Shown here one piece after another: positions 9,246 through 17,812 of a stretch of 64,000 nucleotides of DNA. Made by a program: the position numbers and the translations under genes. Within the stretch, counting starts at the first letter, position 1; every line of letters starts with the position of its first letter. This DNA comes from Bacillus sp. B15-48. GTDB lineage: Bacteria; Bacillota; Bacilli; Bacillales; Cytobacillaceae. The notes under the pieces were generated by a model. That model saw only the letters and a program-made list of their open reading frames with translations. It did no database searches and was not told the DNA's origin. The stretch is taken from the NCBI RefSeq assembly GCF_016879755.1, contig NZ_WOFU01000005.1, forward strand, positions 1 to 64,000, in the 5' to 3' direction.

Positions 9246-9285
9246 AAAAGAGGAGGACCTGAAAGGCGTCGTTTCTCCTCTTTCT
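9246..9285 (+). terminator. Terminator after the iclR-type gene
   Basis: AAGAGGAG pairs with CTCCTCTT across a loop, followed by a short T-rich tail, 25 bases past the stop codon. Confidence 0.65.
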
Positions 9286-9362
9286 TACGCCATTTTGTCA
9301 AAATGCAGCCAATCACTACCAGAACCTCCTTATCTGTGTCCATATAGAGGAAATTATAAAAG

Positions 9363-9397
9363 CCACTGAAAAAGGAATAACCGTACTTTTTCAGTGA
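9363..9397 (-). terminator. Terminator after the GH3 gene
   Basis: CACTGAAAAAG and CTTTTTCAGTG form a clean stem 25 bases downstream of the GH3 stop on the minus strand. Confidence 0.65.
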
Positions 9398-9422
9398 CCT
9401 CAACAGGTAGCTCCGCAAACAT

Positions 9423-11417
9423 TTATTCATACGAAAGACCGAAACCGAATTTGTATACATCCCCATTATGAGCTCGGTACACATAGGAAGGATCCTCTTC
9501 ATATCCTGGGATATCTCCCGTGGCGTTGTCTACTGCTTCTTTGTTAGCAGGAATCGTGAAGGGTAGTTTTCCTGTTGGATTAAAGTCTCCACGAATGACA
9601 TCCATAATTGACTCAGCCTTCGCCCCAAACGTACTGATTACTGCTGCTGCGTTCGGTTCTATTTCATTAATCAGCCATGGGTTTGTCATATTTATCGCCA
9701 TAATCGTTGGAACGCTCTTTTGAATCTCAAGAATTCGCTTAACTTGATCTATTTCTGTTTCAGGACCAATGGTAATTTTAGGATCATCCGCCCACATCGA
9801 TTGTTTCGGCCGAACCCACACAAAAGCATGGGTCGCATCCTCGAGACGGTCTGTAATTTTAACTGTTGGATCATATTGTTGTATCGTTGCTTGCAATTCC
9901 TTCGTAGTCTCGTGATTATTCCCATCAGGGAACATTTCGACATATAGCTTAACTTTTTTTATTTTTTCCTGGTTCAAAGGTAAAAGGTGATTATCGTTAC
10001 GTAAGAGAACAATCGACTTGCGATGTGCCTCGTCTGCTTTTTCCTGCGATGCGGGATCATCTACGACGGTCAGAGCATATGCCGGATCTACATAAGGGTT
10101 TTCAAAAAGCCCCAAATTCATCATTTCTGTAAGCAAATAGGTAACCGATTCGTTTACTTTTTCTTCTTTAACTAAACCATTTTTCACAGCCGATATCACA
10201 GGAGTCGGGTCTGACTCTCCAGAAAAAATATTCGTTCCCGCATTTAGTGCCTTTGCAAATTTTTCCTCATTCGTTAAATGTTCGGCCCCCCAAGCACGAC
10301 TGGTCACAGCTTCAGTATCGGAGTTCACGTACCCTTTAAAACCAAGTTTGCCACGTAAAAGATCTGTTATGAAAGGTTTGTTTAATGCAAAGCCAACTTC
10401 TTTAAATTGTTTTTCCTCATTATATGGAGGTAATCCTTGATCTGCACTCTCATTGCTTGGATACGCATAATACGGCATAATTGAAGTTGCTCCTGCTTCA
10501 ATCGCTGCCGCAAAAGGTTGAATATGATACGTAAGCAAACTCCCTTTTGTCGGGTAATAATTGAAATTCCCCTGTTCAAAATGAGGATCTCTTCCTTCTA
10601 CACGGGCCCCTCCACCAGGAAAATGTTTCACCGTTAAAGAAACACTATTTGCCCCAAGCTCATCGCCTTGAAAGCCTTTTACAATCGCATAAATCATCTC
10701 ACTTGCAAGTTCATGGTCCTCTCCAAATGTCTCTTCAATTCTGGCCCATAAAGGGTCTGTCGCGATATCTGCTGTATAGCCGTATAGTTTGCGAAGGCCA
10801 GAAGCGGTCCATTCTTTTGCAGCGATTTGAGCAAATTCCTCTACTAGTTTCACATCACGTGTTGCAGCAAGACCTAAAGGAAGAGGCCAATATGAAAATT
10901 GACCAGGTGCTTCTTCAGTATGAGTATAATCTGTAGATGCATGATTTCGAGCATTCGAAATGATAACAACTGGTATCCCAAGTCTTGATGCCTCGGCAGC
11001 TTCTTGTAACTGATTATGATAGTCTGCAATGACATCTGCTGTCGGCGATTCACGAAAAATATAATAGCGTGTATGTTGATCAAGATGTTGATCTGGCTAA
11101 ACTAATTTTCCTTCTTTAAATTCTGGAAATTCAGGAATAAGCAACAACCCGACCTTTTCTTCGAGTGTCATCTGTGACAACAGATCTTGAACACGCTTGT
11201 CAACAGAAAGTTCCAAGTTTTCATACGGATCAAGTTTTCTGTTTCCGTTTAAATCTCTGAACTCTTTATCATCAATCTTTAGATGTTCTTTCACTAGAGA
11301 TTGAATTTCAGGCCGGGCATTTCCTCCCTTCATCGCGTTTGCCTGCGGGACCATTAGTAGAACCGACAGCAAAATAGGTATCCAACCTATTACAAACTTG
11401 CTATGTGTTGCATTCAT
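9423..11417 (-). pseudogene. Secreted glycoside hydrolase family 3 gene with in-frame amber stop
   Basis: One reading frame of 665 codons encodes a GH3 beta-glycosidase, but codon 107 is TAG (11097-11099), directly after GKLV. After the stop the same frame continues without interruption (PDQHLDQHTRYYIFRES...) through the GH3 barrel. A signal peptide (about 28 residues, ending ANA) is present, with no lipobox. GH3 marks include the KHFPGGGAR motif and the nucleophile Asp in GYVNSDTEAV; the C-terminal alpha/beta sandwich ends in FGFGLSYE. Restarts at internal codons would lack the signal peptide. It is a recent nonsense mutation, a sequencing error, or a suppressed codon; CAG to TAG is the simplest change. 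Confidence 0.85.
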
Positions 11418-11590
11418 TTTTATTTTTCATCTCCGTTAATTTGATTGTTGAAGAGGACACAAGATTTCTTCTATACTGATGTATATATTGTTATCTGAAT
11501 ATGTAAAGCTATGCTTCGAATTTGGCTCAAATTGTAAGTTCCACTTACACTTTGTACAAACGACCGCTTAGTTGAAGAAGAATCAAATAA

Positions 11591-11622
11591 GAAAAACCGG
11601 GCAAAAACCGCCCGGTCCTTTT
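11591..11622. terminator. Bidirectional hairpin
   Basis: ACCGGGC pairs with GCCCGGT, with A-rich sequence before and CCTTTT after. It sits between the GH3 promoter region and the repeat array, so it may insulate the GH3 gene from leftward read-through. Confidence 0.5.
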
Positions 11623-11810
11623 ATCCAATGTTATATATTCTAGTTAAATTAACGTTTCTTCGGGTTATAAGGGAATTATCGTAAAAAAACCGTCAAATGT
11701 TTGCAGAAGGTCATGAATGATTTTTCCTATAAAATAAACATACGACCTACATTGTTCTCTATGATTAATTAACAACTGTTTGATTATGTGAGTGAAGGGC
11801 TTGGCTTTTT

Positions 11811-12224
11811 ATTCCCAGTACTCGAATTAAAAAGCTGGATGGTTCATAAATAGGTTATGTTTTTTTGCTAGTACTTGGATTAACCGTAATTTTAAGGCTG
11901 TTTTTTTGCTAGTACTTGGATTAAACCGGTTTTTGGCCGCTTTTTATTGCTAGTACAGGGATTATATCGACCTTCTGACCTCATTTTATTGCTAGTACTC
12001 GGATTAACCCTTCATTTTACAGCGTTTTATTACGAGTACTAGCAATATATCAAGAAAATTTGGTGTTTTTAATACGAGTACTTGGATTAAAAAACGCGTT
12101 ACCAGCATTAACGTTCAAAAAGCTTATGAATCTCTTCGGTCAAATGTTCATAAATGACCTATTCCGGAAAAATCTAAAAAATTATCCGCGCTTTTACCCA
12201 GTACTCGGATTAAAGTTCCGATGC
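11811..12224. repeat. Array of short AGTAC-centred repeats, ~41-bp period
   Basis: Eight copies of a motif close to TTGCTAGTACTYGGATTAA occur here. The AGTAC cores fall at 11817, 11870, 11911, 11952, 11994, 12035, 12077 and 12200. The six middle ones are spaced 41-42 bases apart; the last is 123 bases (3 x 41) after the seventh. The unit is T-rich on its left and partly palindromic; the copy at 12035 is inverted. The sequence between cores is not conserved. A related cluster lies at 32428-32670. No open reading frame explains it. Confidence 0.75.
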
Positions 12225-12275
12225 CAAAACTTACAAACGCTTAAGCACCTTGACCTTGAGGGGCTGAACGTAGAC

Positions 12276-12600
12276 TCATTTTATGACAAGAAATCCTTCA
12301 TCAATCGTAAAGATTGCAGAACATCTCAGTTAGTCTTCGCTTTCACCAACAGAACAAGTTGTGCAGAAACGACCTATACATCGATATGGAACTTTTCGAA
12401 CATCATGACAGCCTTCCACTCAAAAGCTTCCACCCTTTTTTAATGTCCCCACAATCGCGTAATTTCTCAACCTCATTGATTACAATGGGACAGATTTTAG
12501 CACCGTGTTTTCTATTAAAAGCTACCCAATGGGGGTGTTTATCGATAAAATTTGTCGGAAAATGTATGAAAATACCAAAGTAGGAATGACTGTGGTAGAC
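12276..12600 (-). pseudogene. IS91-like transposase N-terminal relic, frameshifted
   Basis: Two overlapping minus-strand frames read as the zinc-binding N-terminal domain of an IS91-type transposase. The first has HPHWVAFNRKHGAKI followed by VEKLRDCGDIKKGWKLL. After a frameshift comes EGCHDVRKVPYRC then GRFCTTCSVGESE, with the expected Cys/His spacing; a stop is then followed by IFTIDEGFL in the same frame. The catalytic domain is absent. The relic lies beside the repeat array, which may mark an old insertion or deletion. The family name comes from recognised motifs, not a search. Confidence 0.65.
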
Positions 12601-12627
12601 CCAAAATTATATGCTTACTTACCTTTA

Positions 12628-12671
12628 AATAAAGGGCCACACATTTTACACAAAATGTGTGGCCCTTTATT
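12628..12671. terminator. Perfect bidirectional terminator
   Basis: AATAAAGGGCCACACATTTT and its exact complement flank an ACAC loop. It lies 66 bases downstream of the leftward LysR gene and has A/T tracts on both sides. Confidence 0.8.
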
Positions 12672-12737
12672 ATTAACTGTTTTCCTTATCTAACCTAAAT
12701 ATCCTGCTTCCCACTTCTAGGTCCTGTTTACAATCAC

Positions 12738-13607
12738 TTAGCGTTCAATTAATTCTTGTTTATTCATTTCGATTGTTTCGATAAACTTTTCAATTGTTGA
12801 AGTTAAGTAAGTATCGGCTCTTCTTATAAACACGGTTTTTATCTTACTGTATTGATCTGGCAGTGAATGACATTGAATGAGGCCAGTTTGTTCCATATGG
12901 TTGACTGCTGACTTTGGAACAAACGACACGCCAAGTCCCATGACGACACTACGTAAGATTGTTTCTAATGTACCGAATTCCATCACCTTTTGTGGCGTGA
13001 TGTTTTGGTCTTTATACCAAGCTTCAAGACGTGCTCGATATCCACAGCCGTCGCTAAAACATAAGAACGGCTCGTCTATCAATTCTTCTGGGTTGGAGGC
13101 ACGCCGATCCGAAATTAAAACTAGCTCCTCTTGAAATACCTCATGTGAAACAAGTTCGGGATGAAAGTTTGATTTCGTTACGAACGCTCCATCTAACTTA
13201 TGATTTAATACTTCTTTCTCTAGTGTTTCCGTAACGCCACTAAATAACGACAAATCAACATTTTTATATTTTTTAATATAAGTAGATAATATTTTCGGTA
13301 AATGAATGACCGTTTCAACTGTTCCGATTTCTAATTTCCCATGCGGTTCTTTTTTACTTTGAACCGCTTTTTTCATTTCATCTGTTAACAATAGTATTTT
13401 TTTACTATAAGCTAATAGTTTTTTCCCTTCAGGTGTCAAACTCATCCCGCGGCGATGTCGGTTAAATAATGGGGTATTCAGATCCTTTTCAAGCTTCTGA
13501 ATTCTTGACGTAATATTCGATTGCACGTATCTTAACTCTTTTGCTGCTTCTGTAATCGTTCCTTTCTCGGCTACCAACTGAAAGATCTCTAAGTCCTTAA
13601 ATTCCAC
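12738..13607 (-). CDS. LysR family transcriptional regulator
   Basis: Regulator of 289 residues. The N-terminal winged helix (FQLVAEKGTITEAAKEL, then VQSNITSRIQKLEKDL) is followed by a periplasmic-binding-like effector domain. Start taken as the GTG six bases after GGGGGA, giving the usual EFKDLEIFQLV beginning; a 14-residue longer frame from an upstream ATG is less likely. It diverges from the EamA transporter gene, and LysR regulators commonly control the divergent neighbour. Ligand unknown. Confidence 0.88.
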   Translation of the reverse strand: MEFKDLEIFQLVAEKGTITEAAKELRYVQSNITSRIQKLEKDLNTPLFNRHRRGMSLTPEGKKLLAYSKKILLLTDEMKKAVQSKKEPHGKLEIGTVETVIHLPKILSTYIKKYKNVDLSLFSGVTETLEKEVLNHKLDGAFVTKSNFHPELVSHEVFQEELVLISDRRASNPEELIDEPFLCFSDGCGYRARLEAWYKDQNITPQKVMEFGTLETILRSVVMGLGVSFVPKSAVNHMEQTGLIQCHSLPDQYSKIKTVFIRRADTYLTSTIEKFIETIEMNKQELIER

Positions 13608-13744
13608 TATGATTCCCCCGTTCATACTTCCGTATACGTATGATATCAAAAAAAGTGATGGAAATCATCATTAATATTCGTTTTACGGAATGCTTGAAAA
13701 ATTAGATAATGAACCTTGTGTATTATTTGGGGAGGAAGAGGAAA

Positions 13745-14713
13745 TTGAAAAACAATGTACTATGGGGAGCTTTTCTTTGTTTTATCGCTGCAGCTTCGTG
13801 GGGAGCAATGTTTCCAGTCGCACATTCAGCTTTCAAACATATTGACCCTTTTTATTTTACCATCATACGTTATGGGGCTGTTACGATTGTCTTAGTTGCT
13901 TTACTCCTTTGGAAAGAAGGAAAACAAGCCTTTCAATTCGAAGGCAAAGGCCTTCACTTATGGTTCTTTGGCACAATGGCATTCACAGTCTATAATTTAT
14001 TTATCTTCTGGGGAGAAGATTTATTAGGTGAACCTGGGGTAATGGTTGCGTCAATTATGGAGTCATTAATGCCGATGATTTCCGTTGTAATTGTCTGGAT
14101 GTTTTTACATAAACGCCCACATTTTTTCACACTTCTATGTGTGATTGTGTCTTTTATCGGTGCGATGCTAGTGATTACAAAAGGAGATATTAAAACATTC
14201 TTAAGTGCGACGGATGAGTTTATTCCTTCCACCCTCATCTTTATTGCAGTTATTGGATGGGTCATTTACACGATGGGTGGCAGTGAGTTTCGCGGTTGGT
14301 CCGCGTTGCGATATTCAACGTTAACTTGTTTACTTGGAACGTTAACGGCGCTTGTCGTGGTAATCGGAGTAACACTAACTGGTTATATCTCAGTACCTTC
14401 AAAAGAAGTGATCATAGCAACGAGCCCGCATTTGTTGTTCATGATTATCTTCCCTGGTCTCATCGCCTTGCTTGGTTGGAACATCGGTGTAAGTATTTTA
14501 TCACCAATAAATGCACTGTTATTTATTAACTTTGTTCCAGTAACAACACTTACAATTTCGATTTTTCAAGGAAATCATGTAACGATGTTCGATCTTGTAG
14601 GTACTCTCTTTATCATCGTTTCACTTGTGTCTAATAATCTTTTTGTAAGGATATTACAAAAGAAAGGATCAAAACAAAATGTTCGAGCAAAGTTGCACGA
14701 ACGAATATCTTAA
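13745..14713 (+). CDS. EamA/DMT family transporter
   Basis: Membrane protein of about 322 residues with ten predicted helices in two EamA repeats, each near 140 residues. The first opens with AASWGAMFPVAHSAFKHIDPF, typical of drug/metabolite exporters. The TTG at 13745 lies nine bases after GGAGG and is the likely start; an ATG 36 bases upstream lies before this ribosome site. It probably exports a small metabolite and may be regulated by the divergent LysR protein. Confidence 0.85.
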   Translation: MKNNVLWGAFLCFIAAASWGAMFPVAHSAFKHIDPFYFTIIRYGAVTIVLVALLLWKEGKQAFQFEGKGLHLWFFGTMAFTVYNLFIFWGEDLLGEPGVMVASIMESLMPMISVVIVWMFLHKRPHFFTLLCVIVSFIGAMLVITKGDIKTFLSATDEFIPSTLIFIAVIGWVIYTMGGSEFRGWSALRYSTLTCLLGTLTALVVVIGVTLTGYISVPSKEVIIATSPHLLFMIIFPGLIALLGWNIGVSILSPINALLFINFVPVTTLTISIFQGNHVTMFDLVGTLFIIVSLVSNNLFVRILQKKGSKQNVRAKLHERIS

Positions 14714-14720
14714 CATACAT

Positions 14721-14768
14721 ACCGTCATTTTCTACACTTCAAATTTGTAGAAAATGACGGTTTCTATT
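14721..14768 (+). terminator. Terminator after the EamA gene
   Basis: ACCGTCATTTTCTACA and TGTAGAAAATGACGGT form a 16-bp stem, followed by TTCTATT, just past the stop codon. Confidence 0.8.
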
Positions 14769-15024
14769 ATCACGAATTACCTGCCGACGAAAAAATGTTT
14801 ATAAGTAGGTTAATAGTTTCACAATTACTTTCATAGGAGAATAATTTAGGAATTTCTCACAGACCTTTTAGGGGAATGCTTTCGGTGGCGTTTTCCTTAT
14901 TGTAACGTTTAACATTCTTCTACAAAAAAATGAATATATAGCGATTTGTTAAAAAAGATTGGGATGTAATCGGTCTTTAGGGATTGGCCCAAAAGACCTG
15001 TCCCTGTGAACCAGAAGATAACGT

Positions 15025-15381
15025 TTAAATATCATATGTCATTGCATGCTTTTTTAAAGTAAAACGAATGCAGCGATGAGATTGTTTTTTCTCTTTTAAA
15101 AAACGCTTGAGATCCTCAACTACGATTGGAATTGGGCTTATCGATGCAGTCGAGATTGCATCATTTACATCAATAATTAGTGATTTATATAGTTCCAAAT
15201 CAACCGGACTGTCACCACACGAACATTTTCCCCTCATCAAATGCTTATTTAATTTGTAATATGCTTGTCCTAACTCATACCTCACCAATCCAAGCACCTC
15301 AAATGACCATGATTCATTTAGTAAATAAGATAAAGCATTGAGTCCATGCTCATGTGCCTGTCTCCCCTCATTAATAGCCAT
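15025..15381 (-). CDS. Hypothetical protein, 118 aa
   Basis: Not recognised. A soluble, helix-rich protein with one Cys pair (CSC) near the middle and a basic C-terminus. The ATG is preceded by AGGGGTG at good spacing, which supports a real gene. It stands alone between the EamA gene and an IclR gene, flanked by about 300 bases on each side in which I see nothing else. No function is proposed. Confidence 0.55.
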   Translation of the reverse strand: MAINEGRQAHEHGLNALSYLLNESWSFEVLGLVRYELGQAYYKLNKHLMRGKCSCGDSPVDLELYKSLIIDVNDAISTASISPIPIVVEDLKRFLKEKKQSHRCIRFTLKKHAMTYDI

Positions 15382-15719
15382 AAAAAATCACCCCTGTTAA
15401 TAGATTTGTCTCTCTTTGTTTCATACTTACAAACTTAGCGAAAACATTTAAATCGAATTTTCTATATTTTCGTACAATTAATCTTATATTTTTTTACTTA
15501 TTTTGTCAATGTTTGATAAGTTGTGATGAATGTTTTTTTTCATATAAGGAATCAAAGATGCTGATGTGCTAAATTCTACTGAAAAACAAATAAGGCGAAC
15601 AGTTTAAAATACTGATCTCCTTTACTATGTCATTCTTTTCTTTCTTCAAAGTACTTACTATAAGCTACCGAAAACTAAGACAGTCCACCCATCCGTTCAA
15701 ACATAGGAACTACCCCCCT
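15382..15719. other. Intergenic region, nothing recognised
   Basis: AT-rich stretch of about 340 bases between the 118-aa hypothetical gene and the 3' end of the second IclR gene. No hairpin with a T tract, RNA gene or coding fragment was found. Confidence 0.5.
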
Positions 15720-16511
15720 CTAACTTAATGTACTTACTAGCCGGTTAAGTTCTTCTACACCCTCTTTTAAAATTGGTAGAAATACTTCTATAATTTTTTC
15801 TTCTGAAGTTCTGATTGAATTGGTTGATACGTTTATTGCTGCGATTGGTTCACCTTTTTTATTAAAAATCGGAAGGGAAATCGACCGAAGTCCTACCTCT
15901 AGTTCATCATTGCCTTTGGCATAGCCATTCCTTCTGCATTCATCAAAACTAGCCTCAAGCTCTTCAAAATCGGTAATCGTCTGTTCAGTATAAGCCTCTA
16001 CATTTGCTTTTTTCCAAATCTCTTTTCTCTCTTCATATGGAAGCCAAGCAACCAATGCTTTACCAAGAGAAGTTGCGTAGTACGGCAGTCTTGAGCCTAC
16101 TCTTAAATTGGTCCCGATGATCCTTTTTGCAGCACTCACCCTTGCGACATAGACAATTTCGGGGCCGTCCAATACAGCGAGATTGGTTGATTCCTTGATT
16201 GAAGATGAAATCCTTTCCAAGATTGGATGAGCTAAATCTGGGAGGTTTAGTGACTCCAAATAATGTGCAGCAAGGTCTAATACTTTAGGGCTTAGTTTAA
16301 ATCGATTTTCATCGGTGAAGGTTAAATAACCTAAATCCACTAACGTTAGTGCGAATCTTCTAACGGTTGCCTTATTAATCCCTGTTTTCTTTTCTAAATC
16401 ACTCAATGACATCAGATTAGAACTTGAATCAAAAGCGGTTAATACTGCGAATCCCTTTGCGACAGAGTTTACGAAATAATTTGATTCCGTTTTTTCAGAT
16501 AACTCCCTCAC
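15720..16511 (-). CDS. IclR family transcriptional regulator
   Basis: Regulator of 263 residues with an N-terminal winged helix (SLSDLEKKTGINKATVRRFALTL) and an IclR effector domain (YYATSLGKALVAWL; EVGLRSISLPIFNKKGEPIAAINVS). The start is GTG; AGGGA lies nine bases upstream, and a stop occurs five codons upstream in frame. It begins 12 bases after the stop of a truncated permease ORF, placing it under the PyrR attenuator. PcaR/PobR-like aromatic-catabolism regulators look similar, but no target genes adjoin it. Confidence 0.88.
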   Translation of the reverse strand: MRELSEKTESNYFVNSVAKGFAVLTAFDSSSNLMSLSDLEKKTGINKATVRRFALTLVDLGYLTFTDENRFKLSPKVLDLAAHYLESLNLPDLAHPILERISSSIKESTNLAVLDGPEIVYVARVSAAKRIIGTNLRVGSRLPYYATSLGKALVAWLPYEERKEIWKKANVEAYTEQTITDFEELEASFDECRRNGYAKGNDELEVGLRSISLPIFNKKGEPIAAINVSTNSIRTSEEKIIEVFLPILKEGVEELNRLVSTLS

Positions 16512-16523
16512 ACTCCTATATCC

Positions 16524-16619
16524 CTATTCAATAATACCTCGCATCTTCAAAAACCCGTTTCGTTTATGTTGTGGTACCGCCTGTAACGAAAAATCATGAT
16601 CTACCTGTTGTTTGTTCAT
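16524..16619 (-). pseudogene. Truncated NCS1-type pyrimidine permease (codB-like), 31 codons left
   Basis: A short ORF opens with ATG after AGGAGG and encodes MNKQQVDHDFSLQAVPQHKR, then NGFLKM, then RGIIE and a stop. The first 26 residues match the cytoplasmic N-terminus of NCS1 cytosine permeases, where a membrane helix would begin immediately after FLPM/FLKM. Everything after that point is gone. A PyrR attenuator upstream fits a pyrimidine permease. This looks like a deletion that joined the leader and first codons of a permease gene to the IclR gene. Family assignment is from memory of the N-terminal signature. Confidence 0.65.
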
Positions 16620-16664
16620 AACCAATTCCTCCTAAAAGTTTAGTAGAATCGGTACCGTTCAGGA

Positions 16665-16790
16665 AATAAAAAAGGCTTCTTGCCATTACTGACAAGAAGC
16701 CTTTTGGCATAGGAAAAAATATGGGTATAACTATCCCACTATTCCTATGATCCGCTGTCCTTGTCAGCCTCTCTGGACTGAATTAAAGGT
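16665..16790 (-). promoter_or_regulatory. PyrR-dependent transcription attenuator
   Basis: The minus-strand leader contains AGTCCAGAGAGGCT (16766-16779), the conserved PyrR-binding loop. It is followed by a strong terminator: AAAAGGCTTCTTG and CAAGAAGCCTTTT pair around a short loop at 16668-16706. When UMP is abundant, PyrR binding favours the terminator. Downstream lie only the truncated permease ORF and an IclR gene. Confidence 0.85.
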
Positions 16791-16874
16791 ACCTATATTC
16801 ATTTGAGATTATTATTGCAGGAAAGCAAGAGATTGTCAACATGAGAAACGAAAAATCAAATCTCTATAAAAAAA

Positions 16875-17054
16875 CTAATTCTTTATAGTGAAATTTTCAT
16901 GCAGTTCCCTTTCATTTACTGAAATTCTGTCCGACAACTCTTTTGTTCGTAAAACAAACTCCTTGACTCCGATAAATTCAGATTCAGCAATCAAATAGAA
17001 TTCAGTTCCCCTTTTAAAACCTTTAAAATCCTTCTTTAGCCTGTATCTCTTCAT
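16875..17054 (-). CDS. Small hypothetical protein, 59 aa
   Basis: An ATG opens a 59-codon frame ending in TAG. The protein is basic at its start (MKRYRLKKDFKGFKRG) and acidic/mixed at its end, with a beta-rich middle (TEFYLIAESEFIGVKEFVL). No signal peptide or membrane helix. The ribosome site is weak (GAGAG, 15 bases away), so the start or the gene itself is uncertain. The composition looks like a real folded protein. Function unknown. Confidence 0.45.
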   Translation of the reverse strand: MKRYRLKKDFKGFKRGTEFYLIAESEFIGVKEFVLRTKELSDRISVNERELHENFTIKN

Positions 17055-17187
17055 GAACTTATTTAGCTACTCTCATAATAATTTCTTTATTTATTGTTTG
17101 ATCATTAAGGTTGCGGAGTTAAAGTTCTGAAATTAGAATCCCCCAGACCTTTATTCCTCTAGCAGACCGGGAGACCCAACAACATCC

Positions 17188-17556
17188 TTATTTTCCTCTT
17201 AAGTACCGTTCATTTATGATCAGCACTTTTCCATTCTCCGCAACGTCGTATTTCCGATTAATAAATTTATATTTTTTATAAGCAACATGCCCGATAACAT
17301 AAACTGGCAAGATCATAAACAGTAAAATAAAGATTTGCAGGGCCCACCTGAATTCGTTTTCAAAAATATAAATCGTCGTTACCGCATGTGCCGCAAAGGT
17401 AATCATTAGGACAATGAATATATTACATATATGAAAAGCAGCAACCTCTTTTCTTTCTCGAAACATCCGCTCTAATTCATGCTTAAAATAAAGTGTGATA
17501 AGTACTGAAATCACAATGACAATAAGAGAAAATAAATATGTAAGAACAGTGAACAA
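17188..17556 (-). CDS. Hypothetical membrane protein, 122 aa
   Basis: Three predicted helices at about residues 5-25, 42-66 and 70-93, followed by a basic cytoplasmic tail. Start is TTG eight bases after GAGGGG. I do not recognise the family. It is a single gene, with about 250 bases to the lipoprotein glycosidase gene upstream. Confidence 0.6.
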   Translation of the reverse strand: MFTVLTYLFSLIVIVISVLITLYFKHELERMFRERKEVAAFHICNIFIVLMITFAAHAVTTIYIFENEFRWALQIFILLFMILPVYVIGHVAYKKYKFINRKYDVAENGKVLIINERYLRGK

Positions 17557-17746
17557 TTTTCTAGCCCCTCGCTCTCAAGATATTCTTAACACCATTCATT
17601 TTTAACTAAAAACGCGCAAACAATCCATTTTCGGCTGAGAAAATGGACCACATAATTTATATTCATAATAATACGACCTTATGCAAGAAGCAACAAAAGC
17701 GAATGTAAATAACGCCCTTTTTTTACAAACATTGGAAAACGACAAT

Positions 17747-17785
17747 AAGAGGAGTGATCTTGTGTGAATCAATCCCCTCTTTTTG
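17747..17785 (-). terminator. Terminator after the lipoprotein gene
   Basis: AAGAGGAGTGAT and ATCAATCCCCTCTT form an imperfect stem about 30 bases beyond the stop of the leftward lipoprotein gene. Confidence 0.5.
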
Positions 17786-17812
17786 CCTATATTGACCTTA
17801 ATAAGTATGCAT

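Noticed and set aside
10874-11083. Separate small ORF in the middle of the GH3 gene, suggesting a frameshift
   Set aside because: The GH3 frame itself is continuous here apart from one TAG codon; the small ORF is an alternate frame.
11811-12224. CRISPR-like array
   Set aside because: The repeated core is short and degenerate, one copy is inverted, the sequence between cores is AT-rich and of low complexity, and there are no cas genes.
12060-12443. Rightward ORF of 127 codons through the repeat array
   Set aside because: It is read through repeat units and antisense to the IS91-like relic; no ribosome site and no protein-like composition.
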